From Burkholderiales bacterium (GTDB lineage Bacteria > Pseudomonadota > Gammaproteobacteria > Burkholderiales > Burkholderiaceae): a stretch of 5,626 nt of DNA. The notes below the pieces were generated by a model. That model had not been told where the DNA came from. It ran no database searches and was given only the letters and a program-made list of their open reading frames with translations. The number at the start of each line of letters is the position of its first letter. Within the stretch, counting starts at the first letter, position 1. The position numbers and the translations under genes were made by a program. This document shows positions 1-5,626 of this stretch, in pieces. The stretch covers positions 1 to 5,626 of the forward strand of contig CAHJWV010000130.1 in the NCBI GenBank assembly GCA_903643055.1, given 5' to 3'.

Positions 1-167
1 GGATAGCCCTTCTTCAGCTCGATACCGGCGAAGGCCTTGCCTTCCAGCCTGCGCCGCCAGAATGGAGTGAGCAGGCGGAATTCCTCATCCTTCTCACCGG
101 CAGCGATGGCATCGAAATACTCTGCCTTGAGGGAAGCCGACAATGACTGCGAGATTGCGGCGACCAC
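1..167 (-). CDS. ASCH-like domain protein, 5' part only (runs off left edge)
   Basis: The frame reads without a stop to the window edge. It contains SLKAEYFDAIAAGEKDEEF, then LLTPFWRRRLEGK and IELKKGYP. This matches the start of small ASCH-superfamily proteins (PUA-like fold, proposed RNA or nucleotide binding), whose N-terminus typically reads LSLKAEYFDxIxxGxKxEEYR with a later YWRKRLEGR. The exact function is unknown. The start is uncertain because the frame has a TGA at 182-180 and no ATG after it. GTG at 167 is chosen here; TTG at 176 and TTG at 143 are alternatives, and none has a good ribosome binding site. The only well-placed site serves an ATG at 183 in another frame, so a 1-nt frameshift is possible (see findings). 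The gene lies about 30 nt after the KTSC gene on the same strand and is probably cotranscribed with it. The family call is fairly secure; the start is not. Confidence 0.62.
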   Translation of the reverse strand, partial: MVAAISQSLSASLKAEYFDAIAAGEKDEEFRLLTPFWRRRLEGKAFAGIELKKGY

Positions 168-191
168 TGCGCCCAAGCTTCATGGCTGCTG

Positions 192-197
192 CACCTT
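192..197 (-). promoter_or_regulatory. Shine-Dalgarno sequence serving ATG at 183 (ASCH-like gene)
   Basis: On the minus strand AAGGTG overlaps the last base of the KTSC stop codon and sits 8 nt before an ATG at 183-181. That ATG is not in the ASCH-like frame. The site therefore suggests the original start of that gene was the ATG, now out of frame by one base. Confidence 0.4.
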
Positions 198-397
198 TAG
201 CACTGGAATCTGTCTTTGATGTGGTCGTTGTAGTAGGCACCTTTTGATGCAGCACGCAGAAGCCCTTCAAAGATGTGACTTGGTACGCCACAGAAATCGT
301 AGGTTTCTCCCTGCTGAAATGTGATCTTCATTCGCATAGTCTGCTCGTCGTAGCCGACGGCGGACATGGCGGTTGAGTGGACTCGAATCATCTCCAT
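197..397 (-). CDS. KTSC domain-containing small protein
   Basis: This is a complete 66-residue protein consisting almost entirely of one KTSC domain, the module named for its relation to the C-terminal region of some lysyl-tRNA synthetases and also common as a stand-alone bacterial protein. Visible family features in order are VHSTAMSAVGYDEQ (residues 6-19), the hydrophobic strand MRMKITFQQG (21-30), the YDFCGVP core (33-39), and the helix and end FEGLLRAASKGAYYNDHIK (43-61). No signal peptide or membrane segment is seen. The start at 397 is supported by an AAGGAG site 8 nt upstream; a second Met at residue 3 is less well placed. The gene lies 150 nt after dnaE2 and just before the ASCH-like gene on the same strand. 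Its cellular role is not known, and nothing in the sequence ties it functionally to the mutasome. Confidence 0.88.
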   Translation of the reverse strand: MEMIRVHSTAMSAVGYDEQTMRMKITFQQGETYDFCGVPSHIFEGLLRAASKGAYYNDHIKDRFQC

Positions 398-405
398 CGG
401 GGACT

Positions 406-411
406 CTCCTT
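406..411 (-). promoter_or_regulatory. Shine-Dalgarno sequence of the KTSC gene
   Basis: AAGGAG on the minus strand lies 8 nt before the ATG at 397-395. It decides in favour of the first Met over the ATG two codons later. Confidence 0.75.
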
Positions 412-439
412 CAGAAGCGCCTAACCTTATTTAGGGAGC

Positions 440-462
440 AAGCCTGATGGATATCGTGGCTT
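440..462. repeat. Short imperfect inverted repeat in the spacer after dnaE2
   Basis: AAGCC at 440-444 pairs with GGCTT at 458-462, and GAT/ATC inside can extend the stem with small bulges. On the plus strand it is followed by TTTT counting the last two stem bases, but on the minus strand, the direction of the genes, it has no T tract. It is therefore not a convincing terminator for dnaE2. The rest of the spacer (398-547) is AT-richer than its surroundings. I see no clear -35/-10 pair, LexA-like palindrome or strong terminator there, so whether the KTSC gene has its own promoter or is read through from dnaE2 is open. Confidence 0.25.
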
Positions 463-547
463 TTCGCTTCCCTAACTCCACATTGTTTTAACCCTTATTC
501 ATGGGCTTCATTAATCTTTGAATCCAAGTTGTAGTTTCGAGCTCGTC

Positions 548-3500
548 TCAATGAAAATCCCGACTCTCGGTAGCTAACCTGCCAAGCAACGGCGTCAGGT
601 CCACCAGATGCCCGGCAATGAGATTGCAGACCTCGCCCGCACGCTGCCAGGTTCCATAGACCGCCAACAGCCGCGAATCCAGCAAAGGCTTGCGCTGCTT
701 CTCCCGAATCCGCTTCCAGCAAATGACCTGCACGACACCGGTCTCATCCTCCAGGCTCACAAAGATCGTCCCGCTTGCCGTGTCCGGCTGCTGACGCAGG
801 GTCACGATGCCGGCGTAGCGCACCAGTCGACCATCGGGCTGCTGCAGCAGCTCCTGCGCAGACATCAGCCTGCGTTCGATCATCTGCGCACGCAGCAACG
901 CCATCGGATGGCTCCGCAAGGTCAGGCCCAGCGATGCGTAATCAAAGACGATCTCTTCACCCTCCGATGCTGGCTTGAGTTCGAGCACGGTCTCATCGAA
1001 TGCGGCTTCGCGCAATAACGCCGATGGTGAGCGCCAGGCCGCGGCATCCCAGACTTGCTGACGCCGATGTCCGGACAAGCTGCGCAGCGCATCGGCCGCG
1101 GCCAGCAACTTCATGTCGGCTTGATCCAAGCCGGCACGCCGGGCCAGATCCTCGGCGCTGTCGAACACCTGCGCTTGCCTGGCCACCACGATGCGATCCG
1201 CTGACGCAGCTTTGAGCCCCGAGACCATGCGCAAGCCCAGCCGCACGGCTGGCGCATGCGGCAGATCCTCCAATGTGCAATCCACCTCGCTGCTCATCAC
1301 GTCCACGGCGCGCACATCGACCTGATGCCGCTTCGCGTCCTGGACCAACTGGCTCGGCGAATAGAAGCCCAAGGGCTGCGAGTTGAGCATCGCGCATAAA
1401 AACTCGGCCGGGTGATGACACTTGATCCAGCAACTGGCATAGACCAGCAGCGCAAAGCTGGCCGCGTGGCTCTCCGGAAAGCCGTACTCGCTGAAACCAT
1501 GGATCTGCTTGAAGATCGCCTCGGCAAACTCCAGCGCATAACCCCGTGAAGTCATGCCATCCACGATCTTGGCGTGGTACTTCTGAAGGCCGCCTTTGCG
1601 TTTCCAAGCCGCCATGGCGCGACGCAGCTGATCGGCTTCACCAGGTGTGAATCCCGCCGCGCTGATTGCGATCTGCATCACTTGCTCCTGGAATACGGGC
1701 ACGCCCAGCGTGCGCCCGAGGGCTTCCTCTAGCGCCGCGCTCGGATAGCTCACCGGCTCCAAGCCTTGCCGCCGTCTCAGGTAGGGATGGACCATGCCGC
1801 CGACGATCGGTCCCGGTCGAACCAAGGCGACTTCGACGACCAGGTCGTAGAAGCGACGCGGCAACATGCGCGGCAGCATGCTCATCTGCGCACGGCTCTC
1901 GATCTGGAACACACCAACGGTGTCGGCCTTGCAGATCATGTCGTAGGTCACCGGGTCTTCCGGTGGAATGTCCTGCAGAGCAAACACGGCACCTTGCCGC
2001 ATACCGATCAAATCCAGCGACTTGCGGATCGCGGTGAGCATGCCCAGTGCGAGGCAATCGACCTTCAGCAGGCCGAGCACATCCAGATCGTCCTTGTCCC
2101 ATTCGATGACGGTGCGATCCGGCATGGACGCGTTCTCGATCGGAACCAGGCGCGACAAAGGACCTTTGGTGAGCACAAAGCCCCCGACGTGCTGGCTGAG
2201 GTGCCTGGGAAAGCCGATCAGCTGCTCCGTCAGATGCAGCAGCTGCTGCACTTGCAGATCGTCCGGCGACAAGCCGGCCTCCAAAAGCCGATCCACCTGC
2301 ACCGCCGCACCATCGAACCAACGGTGATCCGTGGCCAGGCGGTCCACGACTTCCAACTCAAAGCCCAGAGCCTTGCCCACGTCTCGGATCGCGCTCTTCG
2401 GCCGATAAGAGATGACGACCGCCGTGATCGCGGCGCGCTCGCGCCCATATTTTCGGTAGAGGTACTGCAATACCTCTTCGCGGCGTTCATGTTCGAAGTC
2501 GATATCGATGTCGGGTGGCTCGTTGCGCTCACGACTGATGAAGCGCTCAAACAGCACCGACATCCGCGCCGGATCGACCTCCGTCACACCCACGCAGTAG
2601 CAGACGACCGAGTTCGCGGCCGACCCGCGGCCCTGACAGAGGATGTGCTGTGACCTCGCAAAGGTAACGATGTCAGCGACAGTCAAAAAGTAATGCTCGT
2701 ACTTCAGCTCGGCAATCAGTTCCAGCTCGTGCTCGATCTGCTGCGAGACCTTGGCCGGCATGCCTTGCGGCCAGCGCCGCCCGGCGCCTTCATACGTGAT
2801 CCGTCGAAGATAAGAGGCCGGCGTGTGCCCAGGCGGCACGACCTCGTCCGGGTATTGGTAGCGCAGCTCGTCCAAAGAAAATTTGCAGCGCGCCACAACG
2901 TTCAAAGTCTCTGCTAATAACTCGGCTGGATAGGTTTGCCCAAGCCGCAGCCGCGTGCGCAGATGCCGCTCGGCATTGGGCTGCAGGTCCATACCGCAGG
3001 CGGTGAGCGGCCTGCCGAGCCGCACTGCCGTCATCACGTCCTGCAGCGGCTTTCTCGACCGGACGTGGAAATGCACATCGCCAGTGGCCACGAGCGGAAT
3101 GGCGCTCAGTTCGCTGACCTGGCGCAAACGGTACAGCCACATCTCATCGTCGAGCAGGCGCAGCAGTTCCACCCCGATCCAGCAACGCCCGAGGAACTGG
3201 GTCAGCAACCAGCGTGCGATCGCATCCAACTGCGCCTGCTCGGCCATGCGTTGCGGTGAGACCAGCACCACGCAGTCGGCAAGCGCGTCGCCTTGGACCT
3301 GATCGATGCTCAAGCGATAGGTGCCTTTCTCGGACGCGCGACGCAGCCGGGTGATGAACTCGCAAAGGTTGCCGTAGCCGTTCAGGTTGCAAGCCAGGAC
3401 GGTCAACACGAAGGGTCCACACGACCGCCGATCGCCTTTCGCGTCGCTTTCGGCGTCAGGCTGCGCATCGACCTGGAACTGCGCGCCGTGCAACAAGCTG

Positions 3501-3745
3501 AGACCGCATTCCTTGGCCGCGGCATAGGCACGCACGGCACCCGCCATGCTGCACTCATCCGTGAGGGCCAATGCCCGGTAACCCAGCGCATGGGCGCGCT
3601 GAACCAACTCTTCCGGCTGGCTGGCTCCTTTCAGAAAACTGAAATTGCTCAAGCACCGCAACTCGGCGTAATCCGGTACCGCTGGCAGCATCGGCGACGG
3701 CACCGATAGCGGCACTGGAGGCATTGGCGGCAGGTCCTCACCCAT
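548..3745 (-). CDS. dnaE2: Error-prone DNA polymerase DnaE2 (C-family, translesion synthesis)
   Basis: DnaE2 extends DNA past lesions during the SOS response, with ImuA and ImuB and the beta clamp. The reading frame from this start gives 1065 residues, normal for the family. An N-terminal PHP domain (about 25-240) carries LSNFSFLKGAS, ALTDECSMAG and GDVHFHVRSRKPLQD. The C-family palm and finger core has GRGSAANS (372-379), PDIDIDF (411-417, catalytic Asp 414 and 416 by analogy to E. coli DnaE D401 and D403) and LLKVDCLALGML, whose Asp 563 matches the third catalytic Asp. FPRHLSQHVGGFVL and FSEYGFPESHAASFALLVYA follow. A helix-hairpin-helix region and an OB fold (about 974-1050) precede the family's conserved SRDFH end. 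The start at 3745 lies 10 nt after the imuB stop and implies translational coupling; it lacks a strong ribosome binding site. ATG at 3724 (GAGG 11 nt upstream) and ATG at 3691 are alternatives. An Arg replaces the first PHP His (see findings). Confidence 0.96.
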   Translation of the reverse strand: MGEDLPPMPPVPLSVPSPMLPAVPDYAELRCLSNFSFLKGASQPEELVQRAHALGYRALALTDECSMAGAVRAYAAAKECGLSLLHGAQFQVDAQPDAESDAKGDRRSCGPFVLTVLACNLNGYGNLCEFITRLRRASEKGTYRLSIDQVQGDALADCVVLVSPQRMAEQAQLDAIARWLLTQFLGRCWIGVELLRLLDDEMWLYRLRQVSELSAIPLVATGDVHFHVRSRKPLQDVMTAVRLGRPLTACGMDLQPNAERHLRTRLRLGQTYPAELLAETLNVVARCKFSLDELRYQYPDEVVPPGHTPASYLRRITYEGAGRRWPQGMPAKVSQQIEHELELIAELKYEHYFLTVADIVTFARSQHILCQGRGSAANSVVCYCVGVTEVDPARMSVLFERFISRERNEPPDIDIDFEHERREEVLQYLYRKYGRERAAITAVVISYRPKSAIRDVGKALGFELEVVDRLATDHRWFDGAAVQVDRLLEAGLSPDDLQVQQLLHLTEQLIGFPRHLSQHVGGFVLTKGPLSRLVPIENASMPDRTVIEWDKDDLDVLGLLKVDCLALGMLTAIRKSLDLIGMRQGAVFALQDIPPEDPVTYDMICKADTVGVFQIESRAQMSMLPRMLPRRFYDLVVEVALVRPGPIVGGMVHPYLRRRQGLEPVSYPSAALEEALGRTLGVPVFQEQVMQIAISAAGFTPGEADQLRRAMAAWKRKGGLQKYHAKIVDGMTSRGYALEFAEAIFKQIHGFSEYGFPESHAASFALLVYASCWIKCHHPAEFLCAMLNSQPLGFYSPSQLVQDAKRHQVDVRAVDVMSSEVDCTLEDLPHAPAVRLGLRMVSGLKAASADRIVVARQAQVFDSAEDLARRAGLDQADMKLLAAADALRSLSGHRRQQVWDAAAWRSPSALLREAAFDETVLELKPASEGEEIVFDYASLGLTLRSHPMALLRAQMIERRLMSAQELLQQPDGRLVRYAGIVTLRQQPDTASGTIFVSLEDETGVVQVICWKRIREKQRKPLLDSRLLAVYGTWQRAGEVCNLIAGHLVDLTPLLGRLATESRDFH

Positions 3746-3755
3746 GGAGCAACGA

Positions 3756-5084
3756 TCAGGCGAAGCGCCCGTGCAAGAACCAGGCAGCTTGATCGTCCAG
3801 GCGGGTCTGGAAGATCGACAGCAGACCAGCTTCATCGCTCAGTGCGACCCAATAGTCGCGAGAGACGTGCCGCGTGATCGTCTGGCCGTTGACCTCGGTG
3901 CGATCCCACCAGCCCCCTTCGACACGGTGGGGACCGAGGAGCGGTTGCAGCACGCCCTGATAGATCGGCCGATGCCCGCGCAGAGCCAGCCGCAGCGGCT
4001 GCGCAAGCAGAAAGGTCGGTTGCGGTACCGCTACCGACCGGCTGGCCTCGCGCGGGCGGTGCACGGGCGCTTGAGGCGCCGGGTGCCAATGGCACATCCA
4101 TTCCGGGCGGTGATCTTCGCGCAGCTGGGGCCGCAGCACGCGCTGCGGACCGAGCCGAGCGGCGATGCGCTCCAGCGCGAGCGCCAAGCCTTCGCCGGCC
4201 GCCTGAGGTTCAGGAAACAGCGTGAGGCTGGGCGGAGCCATCGATTCAACCTCGATCGCTTCCAATTCCAGATCTCCGACCGGTGCCAACAGCTCCAACT
4301 GAGCGAGATGTTCGGCGAGCAGCCGGGTGAGGTGCTCGATGTCCCGTGTGGCCTGGGCGGTGCGCACCGTCAACGCACCGCCGTCACCGGCTGACTTCGC
4401 ACGCATCACGTCATGCCACCAGCGCAGTGTGAATGCGGTAACACCGGCATGCCGGGCGGCCAACCATCCCGTCATCTGCAGCAGCAATCGGCGAGCACCC
4501 TGCAGCAGGGCCGGCGCCAATTCCACGCGCGACATCAGTTCCACGCGTTGCCGAAACACCTCCGGCAGCGTGGCCCAGTGGTGTGCCTCTGGCCGAAGGC
4601 CATAAGCCTGATCGAGGGCTTGCAGCAGCAGGCCGTCGAAACGACGGCTCAGACCGCCGCGCGGCAAGCTGCGAACCTCACCCAGCGTGCGGCAGCCGAG
4701 GCGGATCAATGTCGCGCGGTGAGCCGCCACCGACGTCAATGTCTCGATCGGCAAGACATCGAGCAACTGCGGCAGCGGGCGTGACAAGCCGTTGGACTGT
4801 CCGGCACGGGCGAGTGCGACGGCAGCACCACTCGTGGGTGCCCAGGCGCGATGAGTGACGCCCAGCTCGGCGCTCTCGTCGCGAATCCGTTCGATCAGTC
4901 GGCGTCGACCGCCGAACAAGCGCAAGCTGGCCTCGACCTCCATGACGATGGCGGGGGCGACGTCCGCTTCCAAGACGGCCACCCTGGGTGTGAACTGCAA
5001 GCACCAGGTGGCCAGGCCACTCAGGGCTTCAGCGCGCGCCGAAGGGCTGCAAGGCAGGGCGGGAAGTAGCGCGGCCCACAGCAT
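3756..5084 (-). CDS. imuB: ImuB, Y-family-like mutasome hub protein, with apparent N-terminal internal deletion
   Basis: ImuB is a polymerase-dead Y-family relative that bridges the beta clamp, DnaE2 and ImuA. Recognisable parts are the MLW start, LATWCLQFTPRV (24-35), IVMEVEASLRLFGG (46-59), and a helix-hairpin-helix-like block with LGCRTLGEVRSLPRGGLSRRF (129-149). A little-finger-like region follows. The C-terminal ImuB block holds QPLRLAL, GPHRVEGGWWD (384-394), SRDYWVA and the WFLHGRFA end. SLTLF (286-290) is the likely clamp-binding site, with Ser in place of the usual Gln. The start at 5084 fits the MLW start typical of the family and has GAGG 6 nt upstream; an ATG at 5138 in the same frame would add an unrelated 18-residue extension. 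Length is 442 residues, against roughly 480-500 expected, and nearly all of the shortfall lies between residues 4 and 24. The gene overlaps imuA by 56 nt, and 10 nt separate its stop from dnaE2. The identity is sure; activity is doubtful. Confidence 0.93.
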   Translation of the reverse strand: MLWAALLPALPCSPSARAEALSGLATWCLQFTPRVAVLEADVAPAIVMEVEASLRLFGGRRRLIERIRDESAELGVTHRAWAPTSGAAVALARAGQSNGLSRPLPQLLDVLPIETLTSVAAHRATLIRLGCRTLGEVRSLPRGGLSRRFDGLLLQALDQAYGLRPEAHHWATLPEVFRQRVELMSRVELAPALLQGARRLLLQMTGWLAARHAGVTAFTLRWWHDVMRAKSAGDGGALTVRTAQATRDIEHLTRLLAEHLAQLELLAPVGDLELEAIEVESMAPPSLTLFPEPQAAGEGLALALERIAARLGPQRVLRPQLREDHRPEWMCHWHPAPQAPVHRPREASRSVAVPQPTFLLAQPLRLALRGHRPIYQGVLQPLLGPHRVEGGWWDRTEVNGQTITRHVSRDYWVALSDEAGLLSIFQTRLDDQAAWFLHGRFA

Positions 5085-5626
5085 GGGACACCTCGACCGG
5101 CAGGCCGTCTCGAATGCGCCGCGCCGCCAGCAGCGCACTGGGCTCGCGCAGGCGGGGCGTCAACAGGGCATCGAGACCGAAGGGCACAGAGGGAAGTTGC
5201 AGCAGGCCGTCGTGAGTGGCGCCTTTGCGTTTGACGATCTGCAGCTCCAGCGTCCAATCCAGGCCGGCGCGCAGCATCACGCGCAGCGGTGCGGCCGAGG
5301 GCTCGTTTGCCGCAGCGGCAGGCCGACACAGGATCACGGGGCCGTCACAACTCTGCGCACAGACTTGAAGGCGGCGGATCTGCTCGGGGCGCACCTGCGG
5401 CAACCAGGCCACCAGCAGGCCGGCGGCGTTGGCCTTGATCAGCTGCTCCGTGCTCCATAGCCGCTCGGCCGGCGTGTCGGCTTGAATCCAGACCAGATGC
5501 CGCTCATCCAGGCCGGCATGCCGCAGGCCTGGAAGGTGAGGATGCATCGGCGGGGAGACGAGCACGATCCGACGCATCGCCGGGCTCAGCAGTCGCCATT
5601 CGGCCACAGCGGGCTGGGGTTGCAGC
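5029..5626 (-). CDS. imuA: ImuA, RecA-like mutasome accessory protein, 3' part (N-terminus beyond right edge)
   Basis: The frame stays open to the window edge, and the residues before the internal GTG at 5607 (LQPQPAVAEWRLLSPAM) still fit the family, so the gene starts outside the window. The 198 visible residues match the C-terminal part of ImuA, a SulA/RecA-like protein without clear ATPase activity that supports ImuB and DnaE2 in SOS mutagenesis. Visible blocks are IVLVSPPMHPHLPGLRHAG, LVWIQADTPAERLWSTEQ, AAGLLVAWLPQV, ILCRPAAAANEPSAAPLRV and ELQIVKRKG. The missing part should hold the LPTGFxxLDxxLPGGG-type entry to the core. The last residues (VSHAVGRA) are normal-looking family tail, because the same bases read as the imuB start. 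The final dozen residues are probably out-of-frame imuB sequence. Any promoter and LexA box lie upstream, unseen. Confidence 0.9.
   Translation of the reverse strand, partial: LQPQPAVAEWRLLSPAMRRIVLVSPPMHPHLPGLRHAGLDERHLVWIQADTPAERLWSTEQLIKANAAGLLVAWLPQVRPEQIRRLQVCAQSCDGPVILCRPAAAANEPSAAPLRVMLRAGLDWTLELQIVKRKGATHDGLLQLPSVPFGLDALLTPRLREPSALLAARRIRDGLPVEVSHAVGRATSRPALQPFGAR
5090..5094 (-). promoter_or_regulatory. Shine-Dalgarno sequence of imuB inside imuA
   Basis: GAGGT on the minus strand lies just ahead of the ATG at 5084, with 6 nt between GAGG and the start. It supports the MLW start of ImuB over the upstream ATG at 5138 and places imuB initiation within the imuA coding region, as expected for coupled translation. 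Confidence 0.7.

Noticed and set aside
414..480. GCCTAAC near 420 and CCCTAAC near 470 resemble the core of an integron attC site, which would make the KTSC gene a cassette.
   Set aside because: No matching GTTRRRY partner at the right spacing and no foldable R/L box pairs were found; two chance CTAAC matches are not enough.
398..547. LexA-type SOS box or promoter between dnaE2 and the KTSC gene.
   Set aside because: No CTGT-N8-ACAG or other clear palindromic operator is present, and no convincing -35/-10 pair was found by eye.
1107..1127. QADM in DnaE2 (LDQADMKLL) resembles the QADMF clamp-binding motif of replicative DnaE.
   Set aside because: It lacks the final Phe and falls within the ordinary DnaE2 segment that leads into AAADALRSLSGHRRQ, so it is probably coincidental.
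608..2653. Long plus-strand frames opposite dnaE2, including one of 295 residues.
   Set aside because: They are antisense shadows of a high-GC gene. Their translations are low in complexity and resemble no family, while the minus-strand frame has all the DnaE2 motifs.
3746..3835. Longer dnaE2 start at 3835, inside imuB, adding 30 residues.
   Set aside because: The extra residues are the out-of-frame imuB tail, with no family resemblance and no ribosome binding site. The start just after the imuB stop is more likely.
3744..4394. A 216-residue plus-strand frame opposite imuB.
   Set aside because: It is antisense to a clearly recognised ImuB and shows no domain or ribosome binding evidence.

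Overview
The window is GC-rich and carries the 3' half of an SOS mutagenesis cassette, imuA-imuB-dnaE2, on the minus strand. Two small unrelated genes follow it on the same strand. The gene order and the protein motifs suggest a Pseudomonadota chromosome, most likely beta- or gammaproteobacterial. I cannot place the genus from the sequence alone.

Reading in the direction of transcription, from high to low coordinates: imuA (5626-5029) enters from the right edge without its N-terminus. imuB (5084-3756) overlaps its end by 56 nt, and dnaE2 (3745-548) begins 10 nt after the imuB stop. A 150 bp AT-richer spacer (547-398) follows. Then come a 66-residue KTSC-domain gene (397-197) and the first part of an ASCH-like gene that runs off the left edge (about 167-1). 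The operon promoter, and any LexA box controlling it, would lie upstream of imuA outside the window.

In the known mutasome, ImuA and ImuB act with DnaE2, the error-prone C-family polymerase that performs DNA-damage-induced translesion synthesis. ImuB is a catalytically dead Y-family relative that acts as the hub binding the beta clamp, DnaE2 and ImuA. Here dnaE2 looks complete and catalytically competent, with all three polymerase aspartates visible.

The main anomaly is in ImuB. Its start and its C-terminal three quarters are recognisable, but the N-terminal segment that normally separates the Met-Leu-Trp start from the Trp-x-x-Gln-Phe-x-Pro block is about 60 residues too short. This looks like an in-frame internal deletion that left the start codon, the ribosome binding site and the imuA overlap in place. 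Lesser oddities are an Arg at the first histidine position of the DnaE2 PHP domain and an apparent start-codon frameshift in the ASCH-like gene. I found no CRISPR array, tRNA, rRNA, insertion sequence or new system.
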